Under the pieces are notes generated by a model. That model was not told where the DNA came from and ran no database searches. It saw only the letters and a list, made by a program, of their open reading frames with translations. From Paenibacillus bouchesdurhonensis (GTDB taxonomy: Bacteria > Bacillota > Bacilli > Paenibacillales > Paenibacillaceae), in contig NZ_LT732548.1 in the NCBI RefSeq assembly GCF_900155685.1, positions 2,872,294 to 2,936,293 of the forward strand: a stretch of 64,000 nt of DNA, read 5' to 3'. Below, piece after piece: positions 1-7,781 of the stretch. The position numbers were made by a program, and so were the translations under genes. Position 1 is the first letter of the stretch. Every line of letters begins with the position of its first letter.

Positions 1-243
1 TCTCATCGCCATAACACGGATACCGCAGTCACCCATACGGACAGCAAGTACTACATTACCTTTGAGGTGGAGAGCGGCGACCGCCTTGAATTTGCAGTAA
101 CTGGACAGGAATACGGACAATGTGCGGAAGGAGATCAGGGGAAGCTTTCATTTCAGGGAAAACGTTACTTAGGATTCGAGCGTTTGGCGAGGTCATCTTT
201 GAATATAGATGAAGGATATCGCGATTATAGGCGTAATTATTAG
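1..243 (+). CDS. DUF2500-family protein, C-terminal fragment
   Basis: The reading frame is open from the first base and ends in TAG at 241-243, giving the last 80 residues of a protein whose start lies upstream of the window. The fragment has the pattern YYITFEVESGDRLEF, then EYG, then EGDQGKLSFQG, then RYLGFER. This is typical of the C-terminal beta-rich part of DUF2500 proteins, small membrane-anchored proteins of unknown function in Bacillales. No catalytic motif is visible. The last residues (about 20, rich in R, Y and D) extend past the family core. A hairpin at 285-316 ends the unit. Family assignment is from remembered motif pattern, so moderately sure. Confidence 0.6.
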   Translation, partial: SHRHNTDTAVTHTDSKYYITFEVESGDRLEFAVTGQEYGQCAEGDQGKLSFQGKRYLGFERLARSSLNIDEGYRDYRRNY

Positions 244-284
244 ACAAGAATAATGGGCTCCAAGCAGTCGCTGCATAAAATAAT

Positions 285-317
285 AAGAGAGCTGGCCCGA
301 TCGGGACAGCTCTCTTT
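285..317. terminator. Bidirectional intrinsic terminator
   Basis: The arms AAGAGAGCTG (285-294) and CAGCTCTCTT (307-316) are perfectly complementary and enclose a further near-match GCCCGA/TCGGGA. T-rich sequence follows on both strands. It lies between two convergent genes and can serve both. Confidence 0.75.
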
Positions 318-325
318 GTAATGCA

Positions 326-1654
326 TCAAGAGTAAGATAGTGCTTTAACCTGGGCCGTACTGGCCAGAATATCCTGGGCGACTTTGCGTCCACTCGAGAA
401 GGCTCGTTCTGCCAATTCGCCCTTGCCCTCGCAGCCGTCTCCACAGAAATAGAATGGAACTTGATCAAGCTGATTAGGCAGGAGCTTGTTGGTGTGGATA
501 TTCTTAACGCTGGCCACCATCGCTTTCTTGGAAATGCGCTTGACAGCCGTATTGTCGCGCCAGCCCGGGTAGTAAGTATCAAAAAGCGCTTCCATTTGCA
601 ATGTTTTACTCTCTAAATATTGTTTCTTCTGATCATCGTCCGGGAAGTCATCGTTTAGATAGGCGATGCCCTGCAGCAACTGGCCGCCTTCCGGGACAAT
701 AGTGTGATCTGTAGCCGAAACGTCACTGATAAACAGCTTATTGTTCATGTCACTAATATAGTGGAAGGGTCGATTGATGACTTTGGAAAATCCAACGTCG
801 TATACAAGAACTTCAGTAGATGTATTGTTCTTGTAAGGTTCAAGCGATTTGCCCCATGGTGTCGAATCAAGCAGCTTGGCAACCTGCTGTACCGGCATAG
901 CGAAAATGACTTGATCAAAGACTAATGATTCGCGAGTTTTGGTATGAAGTAGAAATTTGTCATTTTCAATCGTGATCGATTCTACAGGTTCTTTTACAGC
1001 AATTTCCCAATCTTGGTTCTGAGAAATTTTGTCTACCAACTGATTAGTGATGGTCGACCAGCTGCCAAGGATGTAGTTAACCGGCTTATGCGAGAGAAAC
1101 AGGTTTTGATAGTATTCAGCGATCACTTCGCCGGATACTTTTCTAGCCTCTTCAGGAGTAATGAAGAAGTTGGAGCTAACTAAATGTTCCCACAGTTCTT
1201 TGACGTCAGGAGAGGCATTTGATTTATTCAAATAGTCACCTAACGTTGGATAATTCTTCAGCTGATGAATATTAGTGATGACAGCGGCAATTTCGGCAAC
1301 GAAGCGAATTTTCTCCATCGCCGTTAGGACGCCAGTCTTCATAATATTTACGAAATCAAGCGGAGCGGGGGTGACCTGACCATGCTTAGTATATACAACA
1401 TTACGTTTATCCACCTGCTTGCTGTGAAAGCGAAGATTGAGCTCATTCTCCATATTCAGCAACGTATGTCTATCCATACCGTAAACCGCATGTGCTCCAT
1501 AATTTAGTGTGAAACCTGATTTTTCATAAGTAAAGGCTCTTCCACCCAACTGTGGGCTACGCTCGAACACTGTTCCCTGTATCCCCGGACTATCGGACAG
1601 ATAAGCAGCGGCTGTTAACCCAGAAAGTCCACCGCCAACAATCGCGATTCTCAT
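326..1654 (-). CDS. FAD-dependent oxidoreductase (amine oxidase / phytoene desaturase-like)
   Basis: This 442-residue protein begins with a classic FAD dinucleotide-binding fold: MRIAIVGGGLSGLTAAAYLS at residues 1-20, then an acidic strand end (VFERS) and a GGRA turn near residue 40 as in flavin amine oxidases and phytoene desaturases. A late FCGDG segment near the C-terminus fits the second FAD-contacting motif. I chose ATG at 1652-1654 because GGGAGG stands about 8 bases upstream and the Rossmann strand begins right there; the open frame extends 19 codons further upstream without a good ribosome binding site. The substrate cannot be told. It is a single-gene unit, convergent with the DUF2500 gene. 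Confidence 0.8.
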   Translation of the reverse strand: MRIAIVGGGLSGLTAAAYLSDSPGIQGTVFERSPQLGGRAFTYEKSGFTLNYGAHAVYGMDRHTLLNMENELNLRFHSKQVDKRNVVYTKHGQVTPAPLDFVNIMKTGVLTAMEKIRFVAEIAAVITNIHQLKNYPTLGDYLNKSNASPDVKELWEHLVSSNFFITPEEARKVSGEVIAEYYQNLFLSHKPVNYILGSWSTITNQLVDKISQNQDWEIAVKEPVESITIENDKFLLHTKTRESLVFDQVIFAMPVQQVAKLLDSTPWGKSLEPYKNNTSTEVLVYDVGFSKVINRPFHYISDMNNKLFISDVSATDHTIVPEGGQLLQGIAYLNDDFPDDDQKKQYLESKTLQMEALFDTYYPGWRDNTAVKRISKKAMVASVKNIHTNKLLPNQLDQVPFYFCGDGCEGKGELAERAFSSGRKVAQDILASTAQVKALSYS

Positions 1655-1929
1655 TAGTCGTACCTCCCATTCGTTTTGTGAAGCGGCATGGATAACCACT
1701 TCTCGCAACATTTTGCTCCGAATCGAAGCATGGATTCACTATTAGTATATGCTATTCATGTAAGCGCGTCCATAGAAATAGACACGATTTGTTCAAATTT
1801 GCAATCGTAATCATTGTTACCCTTGGCAATATTGGGTTGACGAATAGGTTAAAGTAAAAAAACAGGCACAAATATGGGCAAATGCACATAGGATATATCG
1901 TTCATAAGAGACTGAAGGAGGAAAGCCCG

Positions 1930-2352
1930 TTGGCTGTCATAAAAGCAAATTCAGCGGATGTCAGACTGCTAGCCCGGCTCATGCGAGCTGAAGCTGAGGG
2001 TGAAGGTGAGCAGGGCATGATGATGGTCGGCAATGTAGGAGTGAACCGGATCCTCGGCAATTGCCTCGACTTTAGAGACATCCGCAACATGGATCAAATG
2101 GTATTTCAATCACCAGGGGGATTTGAAGCTACTCAGAAAGGATATTTCTATCAAAGAGCCCGCGATGCCGACATCCGGCTAGCACAGAGAGTGATTAACG
2201 GCGAACGTGTATGGCCTGCGAGCAACGCATTATGGTTTTTCAGGCCTGCAGGGGATTGCCCAGCTACATGGTACGACCAGCAGAACACAGGAAGGTTTAA
2301 GTCTCACTGTTTCTTTACCCCGACTTTTGAAAATTGCCCATCTGTATTTTAA
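1930..2352 (+). CDS. cwlJ: Spore cortex-lytic hydrolase CwlJ
   Basis: A 140-residue cell-wall hydrolase of the SleB/CwlJ family, which degrades spore cortex peptidoglycan during germination. Visible signatures are LLARLMRAEAEGEGEQG with the conserved Glu, VGNVGVNR, GYFYQRARD, LWFFRPAGDCPATWY and FKSHCFF, matching Bacillus CwlJ along its whole length. The start is TTG at 1930, with AAGGAGG 8 bases upstream; this makes the N-terminus (LAVIKANSADVRLLARL) line up with CwlJ of other bacilli. An ATG 16 codons upstream (1882) is open but lacks a ribosome binding site. No signal peptide is present, as usual for CwlJ, which is placed in the coat from the mother cell. It is followed by gerQ, whose product is needed to localise CwlJ. 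Confidence 0.92.
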   Translation: MAVIKANSADVRLLARLMRAEAEGEGEQGMMMVGNVGVNRILGNCLDFRDIRNMDQMVFQSPGGFEATQKGYFYQRARDADIRLAQRVINGERVWPASNALWFFRPAGDCPATWYDQQNTGRFKSHCFFTPTFENCPSVF

Positions 2353-2410
2353 GAGATGATTTTATTTTTCCATAAGAAAAACCCATATTATTCAAGGAGG
2401 TTGTTATCCC

Positions 2411-2872
2411 ATGTTCAATCCAAATTATCGGCCGGTGACCTATAAAATCGGCAGCGGCCAATCCGGCACCTACGGCGGTGGGGGCGGTTATCCTACCCAT
2501 ACCCAATATCCATCCCAAGGCGGAATGTCTTATCCGCCCCAAGTACCAAGCGGCAGTCCCATGACGACGACGGGGACGGTTGTGCCGACTTCGATCCCAC
2601 AGTTCGAGCAATCATATATCGAGAACATTTTACGCTTGAACTTAGGAAAAGTTGGCACCTTTTACATGACATATGAAAACAACTCCGAATGGAACGCAAA
2701 AGTATTTAAGGGCGTTCTTGAAGCCGCAGGTCGTGACCACATCATTATCAGCGATCCGACAACAGGAGTTCGTACGATCTTACTTATGGTGAATTTCGAT
2801 TATGCTACCTTCGATGAGCCGTTGGCTTATCAATATCCTGGAACGATCGGAAATCCGCAATCAGCGAGATAA
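2411..2872 (+). CDS. gerQ: Spore coat protein GerQ
   Basis: A 153-residue spore coat protein that anchors CwlJ in the coat and is a transglutaminase (Tgl) substrate. The first half is a low-complexity Gly/Tyr/Pro/Gln region (residues about 10-60, including a run of five glycines). The second half is the conserved GerQ domain, with SYIENILRLNLGK, TFYMTYENN, WNAKVFKGVLEAAGRDHI and ISDPTTG. AAGGAGG stands about 10 bases before the ATG. Spacing of 58 bases from cwlJ indicates an operon, as in other spore formers. Expression is expected late in sporulation from a sigma-E type promoter (family knowledge, not read here). A terminator hairpin follows at 2902-2940. Confidence 0.93.
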   Translation: MFNPNYRPVTYKIGSGQSGTYGGGGGYPTHTQYPSQGGMSYPPQVPSGSPMTTTGTVVPTSIPQFEQSYIENILRLNLGKVGTFYMTYENNSEWNAKVFKGVLEAAGRDHIIISDPTTGVRTILLMVNFDYATFDEPLAYQYPGTIGNPQSAR

Positions 2873-2901
2873 CGAGATTCAATATGATCTTATTTCCGTC
2901 A

Positions 2902-2940
2902 AAACAAGGTTGTCCTTTAAAGAAAAGGGCGGCCTTGTTT
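2902..2940 (+). terminator. Intrinsic terminator of cwlJ-gerQ
   Basis: AAACAAGG (2902-2909) pairs with CCTTGTTT (2933-2940), and the inner bases TTGTCC/GGGCGG extend the stem. T-rich sequence follows. It stands 30 bases after the gerQ stop. Confidence 0.75.
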
Positions 2941-3097
2941 ATATTTGGTTGTCTTTTTTACAGACTAAACTTGGAAAATGACATCAAAACGATAGGAAAA
3001 GCCAGCAAAAGCTATGCATGGCTGTACCAACAGCGACTTTCTGTGGAAAACAAAATAAATTAGCCCTGTACTCTTGTCTGTTGTCATACGGTGCCGT

Positions 3098-3125
3098 TTG
3101 ACTGTGTAGTGTATAATAATATAAT
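3098..3125 (+). promoter_or_regulatory. Probable sigma-A promoter with flanking 10-bp inverted repeat
   Basis: TTGACT at 3098-3103 and a perfect TATAAT at 3120-3125 are separated by 16 bases, upstream of the hemolysin-family gene. The 10-mer TTTGACTGTG (3097-3106), which covers the -35 element, is repeated exactly inverted as CACAGTCAAA at 3153-3162 in the presumed transcribed leader. It could be an operator pair or a leader hairpin. The rest of the 2873-3226 gap contains only the gerQ terminator and this element. Confidence 0.55.
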
Positions 3126-3226
3126 TAGATGTAAAAGGTCATGAACCTGTGTCACAGTCAAATTAATTCAAACCGCGAAGGAGGTGCACCTGTTCTCCGC
3201 TTTGGTTAGCGGGAATAGGAAACGTA

Positions 3227-4549
3227 TTGACTGACCCTTTACCGAGTATTTATCATGTAGGACTTATGATTATATTAGTTCTGCTTAACGGATTTTTCGT
3301 ATCGGCTGAATTTGCGATTGTGAAAGTTCGCGCAGGCCGAATCGATTCCTTGATTGAAGAGGGGAAGAAGAGCGCAAGAACGGCTAAAGGACTCATGAGC
3401 CGCTTGGATGGCTATTTGTCCGCCTGCCAGTTGGGTATTACGCTTAGCTCTCTTGGTCTCGGATGGCTTGGTGAGCCAGTTGTGGCACGTCTGTTGAATC
3501 CGATTTTTCAGCTAACGGGAATAGGGAGTAAGACCGCTTATACTATTTCGCTTATTACTGCATTTTTAATTATCGCTGTACTGCATATTGTGCTTGGAGA
3601 GCTGGCTCCAAAAACTGTAGCTGTCCGCAACGCAGAGAAGGTGACGCTATTGTCGGCTCGCCCTATGCAAGTATTCTATAAGCTGATGTTTCCGATGATA
3701 TGGGTGCTGAATAGCCTGTCGTCCGGGCTGCTCAAAATATTTGGCATCGAACCGCTCAAAGAACAGCATGATCCTGCACATACCGAGGAAGAGATCAGGG
3801 TCATGATGAAGGAGAGCAGCGAGATCGGTCTTATTGACAGTACGGAAATGTCACTCGTCGACAATATCTTTGAATTTGCAGATACAACAGCACGGGAAAT
3901 TATGATACCTCGAACCGAAATGATTTGTCTATATACTCAGAATACTCTGCATGAGAATTTAGAAATAGCCTTGGAAGGAACACGTACACGTTATCCGGTG
4001 TGTGCTAACGATAAGGATCACGTGATTGGCTTTATTCATATAAAGGATCTGATCCGTTCGAATTCAGCGAATTATTTAGATTTACTCCGACCGATCATGG
4101 CGGTTCCGGAGTCTACTCCGATCAGCGATTTGATGAAGCGGATGCAGCGTAACAAGACGCAAATTGCGATTCTGATCGATGAATACGGAGGAACATCCGG
4201 GCTTGTCACGCTTGAGGATATCGTAGAGGAAATCGTTGGGGAAATACAAGACGAATTCGATGAAGAACGCCCTGGTATCGAGCAATTGGGCGAGAACGCT
4301 TACTCCATCGATGGACTTATGCTGATTGAAGCAGTGAACGACCGATTCGGCTTAGAGCTTGATTCCGATGATTATGATACGATCGGAGGATGGCTATACT
4401 CAAGAATCCAAGTGTTGCCGCCTCAGGCTGGGCAGTCCGTGGAATACGGTGGTTATCTGTACATGGTGGAACAAACCGACAACAAGAGAATATCGCGCGT
4501 AAGGCTTGCTAAGCAAGAGCTGATTCCACTTGAGGGAGCGGGCGCGTAA
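3227..4549 (+). CDS. Hemolysin-family membrane protein with CNNM and CBS domains
   Basis: A 440-residue protein of the TlyC/CorC-CNNM family, probably an inner-membrane divalent cation (Mg2+) transporter or sensor. The N-terminal half has four hydrophobic segments (about residues 8-30, 60-85, 100-125, 140-160) with the CNNM pattern GFFVSAEFAIVKVR and LGELAPKT. A linker TEEEIRVMMKES follows, then two CBS motifs (REIMIPRTEM onward to about residue 345, including LIDEYGGTSGLVTLEDIVEEI), and a C-terminal transporter-associated domain with DDYDTIGGW. Start TTG at 3227 is supported by AGGA 6 bases upstream; a stronger GGAGGTG at 3180 has no start in this frame. A 17-bp perfect hairpin terminates it. 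Confidence 0.88.
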   Translation: MTDPLPSIYHVGLMIILVLLNGFFVSAEFAIVKVRAGRIDSLIEEGKKSARTAKGLMSRLDGYLSACQLGITLSSLGLGWLGEPVVARLLNPIFQLTGIGSKTAYTISLITAFLIIAVLHIVLGELAPKTVAVRNAEKVTLLSARPMQVFYKLMFPMIWVLNSLSSGLLKIFGIEPLKEQHDPAHTEEEIRVMMKESSEIGLIDSTEMSLVDNIFEFADTTAREIMIPRTEMICLYTQNTLHENLEIALEGTRTRYPVCANDKDHVIGFIHIKDLIRSNSANYLDLLRPIMAVPESTPISDLMKRMQRNKTQIAILIDEYGGTSGLVTLEDIVEEIVGEIQDEFDEERPGIEQLGENAYSIDGLMLIEAVNDRFGLELDSDDYDTIGGWLYSRIQVLPPQAGQSVEYGGYLYMVEQTDNKRISRVRLAKQELIPLEGAGA

Positions 4550-4561
4550 CATATATAACGC

Positions 4562-4600
4562 ATGAAAGAAGGGTGCCCGCGGAGGGCACCCTTCTTTCAT
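4562..4600. terminator. Bidirectional intrinsic terminator, perfect 17-bp stem
   Basis: ATGAAAGAAGGGTGCCC (4562-4578) is exactly complementary to GGGCACCCTTCTTTCAT (4584-4600) around the loop GCGGA. It separates the convergent hemolysin-family and DUF4367 genes and has T/A tracts on both sides. Confidence 0.9.
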
Positions 4601-4601
4601 A

Positions 4602-5456
4602 TTAATTATTCAAGCCGTTAGCGATCTTGAGCAGTTCGCTCTTATCGAATTGTCCGGCAGCCAAGAAGCAAATGTCACCGATCATAAAGGTGATCTGGGC
4701 AATCCTTCCTGGCGTGTAATAAGCAACGGTACCGTTATCTAGAGTGAGGGTCTCGATGTTTTCCTCGTAGGGCATTCGAATAATCTCATCTTCCTTCAGC
4801 GTCTTGAACATCATTGTCAACTGCTCATGCTTCTTCGTTTCGAACAATAAATATACGCCTTCCATCAAGCCGGCGTCTACGGAATCCGGCGTAGGGTTCT
4901 GTGCGGTGATTAATTCTGCAGAATTAAACATGTAGCCCTCCGGCATATAGGCGATCTTCGGAAGCTCAAAGGGCAGGCTGTCACGCAGATCTGCCATATG
5001 GGCCTTCATGGACAGGGGGAATAATTTGGGACAAGGCAGTTCCTCGGGATTTATCATGTCATCTGAAGAATCGTTAGCGAATATTACGCTAGTGTCCTTC
5101 AACTGACGACCATTCCCAAATATAATCTGACTCATTCCATTTCCAAAGTTTCTTAATTCCTGATAAATGGGGGAGACCGCTTGCGTCACGATGGGCGGCG
5201 TAAACAATACTGCACTAAACAACACGAAGGCAGTAATTACGGCGATAATCTTATATTGCCGCAGCCAGTGCAGTCTTTTCCGGCGTTTGGCCCGCTTCAG
5301 AAGCAGGGGCTTGACCTTACTCCAGGATTGTTGCTTATAAGCATCCGTGTAGAGAGGCAGTTCCTCGGCGGCCTCCTCGAAAGCTTCATCAAACAGGGCG
5401 TTAAACTCCGCGGGATATACGGGATCGCGGGGACTGCTTCGTTTCAATATGGTCAC
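4602..5456 (-). CDS. DUF4367 membrane protein, probable anti-sigma partner
   Basis: About 284 residues. A basic cytoplasmic N-terminal region (KRAKRRKRLHW) precedes a single hydrophobic segment (IIAVITAFVLFSAVLF), and the outside part ends in a DUF4367-type domain with MPEGYMF, YLLFETKKHEQLTMMF and LTLDNGTVAYYTPG. It lies directly after, and overlaps, a sigma-factor gene on the same strand, the usual place for a regulator of that sigma factor. The start is uncertain: GTG at 5456 is chosen because it limits the overlap, and TTG at 5447-5449 behind GGGGTGA is equally possible; the open frame extends to 5528. No zinc-binding anti-sigma motif (HXXXCXXC) is seen, so the anti-sigma role is inferred from position. 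Confidence 0.72.
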   Translation of the reverse strand: MTILKRSSPRDPVYPAEFNALFDEAFEEAAEELPLYTDAYKQQSWSKVKPLLLKRAKRRKRLHWLRQYKIIAVITAFVLFSAVLFTPPIVTQAVSPIYQELRNFGNGMSQIIFGNGRQLKDTSVIFANDSSDDMINPEELPCPKLFPLSMKAHMADLRDSLPFELPKIAYMPEGYMFNSAELITAQNPTPDSVDAGLMEGVYLLFETKKHEQLTMMFKTLKEDEIIRMPYEENIETLTLDNGTVAYYTPGRIAQITFMIGDICFLAAGQFDKSELLKIANGLNN

Positions 5457-6015
5457 CCCACTCTTTAAACAGCATTTTTTTGATTCCTTCTCGGGTACGG
5501 TGCAGCCGCTGCCTGACGACATCCTCACTGACGTTCAGCCTTTCGGCGATTTCCCTATAGCTCAGACCCAGCTTCCAGCGATATTCCACCAATAATCGGT
5601 ATTCCGGCTTTAGCTTTTGCAAGTAATCGACAATAGCCTCCTCCATCAATTTGGTTTCCACCATCTGTTCAACCGAGCCGCTGGGATTGATAAAAGGGTC
5701 TATTTCTATATAAACACTATCTGTATCCAAATGGTTACGGTACTTTTTACTTTTTCTCAAAAAATTAATGGCTGTGTTCCGCGTAACTACTTTAAGCCAG
5801 GATTTCATTCCAGCTTCGCCGTCAAAGCTAGGCTTATGATCTACAACTTTCATAAAGGCTTCTTGTATAATGTCTTCCGTTGTTTGATGATCCTTAACGA
5901 TATAATAAACAGATCCGTAGACGAGGTCGTAGAAAGCATAATAAATCTCTTCCTGAACGTTCTCTGCCAAGTCGTTGAAATCAGCGACGAGCAACCACTT
6001 CAGGCGTTCAGACAT
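5401..6015 (-). CDS. RNA polymerase sigma factor, sigma-70 family (ECF type)
   Basis: A 204-residue factor with region 2 at about residues 15-90 (YGSVYYIVKDHQTTEDIIQE, then WLKVVTRNTAINFLRK) and region 4 at about 130-190 (LKPEYRLLVEYRWKLGLSY, then REIAERLNVSEDVVRQRLHR, a clear helix-turn-helix). Start ATG at 6013-6015 is set by GGAGAGGAG a few bases upstream; the frame is open for 52 codons further but that part looks non-coding. Its 3' end overlaps the DUF4367 gene by about 50 bases, suggesting translational coupling. The genes it controls are unknown. Confidence 0.85.
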   Translation of the reverse strand: MSERLKWLLVADFNDLAENVQEEIYYAFYDLVYGSVYYIVKDHQTTEDIIQEAFMKVVDHKPSFDGEAGMKSWLKVVTRNTAINFLRKSKKYRNHLDTDSVYIEIDPFINPSGSVEQMVETKLMEEAIVDYLQKLKPEYRLLVEYRWKLGLSYREIAERLNVSEDVVRQRLHRTREGIKKMLFKEWGDHIETKQSPRSRISRGV

Positions 6016-6253
6016 GATTTTCTCCTCTCCAATTCCATAAAACCGTATTTCATTTTCACCTATATGCATTCTACATGATTTTAGGAGCAAGAGGAATCTT
6101 TTCCCTGTAAAAGAAATCTTAAACTTAATTATGAATCTTTCTTTTGTCCAAGCTTTGGGGAGGTGACGCAAACGTTACTTTAATCTACAATGGAGTAGTT
6201 GGCTGGCATACATACAAAGATGTTTACATCAGGAGAGGAGCTTTGCATTTTAC

Positions 6254-7444
6254 ATGAAACGCTTAATATGGATGGGATGCTGGGCTTATTTATTGATCGG
6301 TATGGCGCATGTCGTTGTTGGATCAATTATGCCTAACTTACTTGAGTATTATGGTAAAGAGTATACGGCCGGGGGGAGCCTTATTTTTGCGCAATTCGCC
6401 GGATTTCTTGTTGGGGTTCTCGTCTCGCCGCTGCTCATATCTAATTTTGGCAAAAGAACAGGCATTATTATCGCCACAGGCATGCTCTGTATCGCCGAAG
6501 TAGGCTACACTTTGCTGCTTCCATGGGAGTGGGTGTATGTAGCCGGTACGGTCGCCGGGTTTGGATTCGGCATGATTGAAGCGGTTATCGGCACCCTGAT
6601 CATCGTAGCTGTAAAGGAAGGTACTGCAGTTGCCATGAGCAAACTGGAGGTATTCTTCGGCATCGGGGCCCTGGTCATGCCGCTGATCGCCGGTTGGCTG
6701 ATACGGACAGAAATGTGGCGGTTTTCCTTTCTATTCATCGCTTTGTCGGCTTTAATGATGCTGTTGGCCTGGTTGAAAAGTGATTTCGGGGAATTAAATA
6801 ATTTGTTGAATGAGAAGGAGGCAAAGCAGGAGAAAAAAGGGGCGCTGCTAGCGCAATACCAAGGGTTCCGGGGGCTATTGCTCATCGTATTCACAATTTT
6901 CTTCTTCCTCTATGTCGGAACGGAAATGAGCTTCGTGAACTTCTTGCCGTCCTTGCTGATCGAGAAGTTGGGCACCGACAAATCGACGGCTGCGTTTAGC
7001 GTTACTTTATTTTGGATAGCTATGACCGTTGGGCGAGTGTTCTGCGGCATTATTGCTGAACGTATATCCTACGGTCGTTATGTGTTATGGAGCTGCGCGG
7101 CAAGCCTTGTACTGATCTCTCTATTTTCGATTACTGGGCAGTTATCCGTGATGCTTGCTCTTATTTCATTATTTGGATTGTTCATGTCTGGTTTGTTCTC
7201 TATTGCCCTCGTTTTTGCAAGCAAGCTGCTGCCTGGAGCAGAGGAATCTACGCCAAGCATACTGATCGCCGCAGGGGGAACAGGGGGAGCTATTCTGCCG
7301 CTCGCTATGGGGAGCAGCATGGACATCGTTGGAGCAGATACGGCAGCCTGGATGTTGGCCGCATTTGTCGCTTTATTATTACTCCTTAGCATATTAGCCG
7401 TATTAATTGAACGATCTCGTTCTAAACGTATTGCCGAAGCCTGA
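6254..7444 (+). CDS. Major facilitator superfamily transporter
   Basis: A 396-residue permease with about 12 hydrophobic segments in two halves joined by a charged central loop (NEKEAKQEKKG, about residues 186-196). After segment 2 comes the family loop NFGKRTG; a GTVAGFGFGMIEAVIGTLI stretch forms segment 4. It resembles sugar or drug permeases of the FucP/GlcP-like branch, but substrate-determining residues cannot be judged. A purine-rich GGAGAGGAG lies about 13 bases before the ATG, a long spacing. It is divergent from the sigma-factor gene and followed 50 bases later by a small membrane protein gene. Confidence 0.8.
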   Translation: MKRLIWMGCWAYLLIGMAHVVVGSIMPNLLEYYGKEYTAGGSLIFAQFAGFLVGVLVSPLLISNFGKRTGIIIATGMLCIAEVGYTLLLPWEWVYVAGTVAGFGFGMIEAVIGTLIIVAVKEGTAVAMSKLEVFFGIGALVMPLIAGWLIRTEMWRFSFLFIALSALMMLLAWLKSDFGELNNLLNEKEAKQEKKGALLAQYQGFRGLLLIVFTIFFFLYVGTEMSFVNFLPSLLIEKLGTDKSTAAFSVTLFWIAMTVGRVFCGIIAERISYGRYVLWSCAASLVLISLFSITGQLSVMLALISLFGLFMSGLFSIALVFASKLLPGAEESTPSILIAAGGTGGAILPLAMGSSMDIVGADTAAWMLAAFVALLLLLSILAVLIERSRSKRIAEA

Positions 7445-7494
7445 GACATTTGTCATAATCAATGGAAGAAGGAAGCGAAAGGGGTTAACGAATA

Positions 7495-7695
7495 GTGAGC
7501 TGGATGTATGTTGTAATTATCGTCATGGTCATCATCGCAGGTATAGGTACACTCTTGGTGGGAACATCCAGACAGAACAAGACGGGAAACCCGAACTATG
7601 ATAAGCGGACGAAGAAGAATATGGTAGGGTTAACGCTTATGTATGCCGCGTCTATTATTGTTGTCATCGTATTGGTTGCGATGATCCTTGATTGA
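7495..7695 (+). CDS. Small membrane protein with two transmembrane segments
   Basis: A 66-residue protein starting at GTG with AAAGGGG upstream. Two hydrophobic stretches (residues about 3-23 and 45-65) flank a short charged loop with YDKRTKKN, so it probably forms an inner-membrane hairpin. I do not recognise the family. The short distance from the MFS gene suggests cotranscription. A hairpin terminator follows at 7714-7755. Confidence 0.65.
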   Translation: MSWMYVVIIVMVIIAGIGTLLVGTSRQNKTGNPNYDKRTKKNMVGLTLMYAASIIVVIVLVAMILD

Positions 7696-7713
7696 TGATT
7701 GGGAGAAGATGCA

Positions 7714-7755
7714 AAGAGCCAAGTCAGCGATAGGTTTTATGCCGACTTGGCTCTT
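7714..7755. terminator. Bidirectional intrinsic terminator
   Basis: AAGAGCCAAGTC (7714-7725) and GACTTGGCTCTT (7744-7755) form a perfect 12-bp stem. It lies between the small membrane protein gene and the convergent aminopeptidase gene and probably serves both. Confidence 0.8.
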
Positions 7756-7781
7756 GTTCAGTTGTTTGGAGCGTGATGAAT

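Noticed and set aside
193..582. Open frame on the minus strand across the end of the DUF2500 gene
   Set aside because: It overlaps two supported genes and the terminator between them; its sequence looks random.
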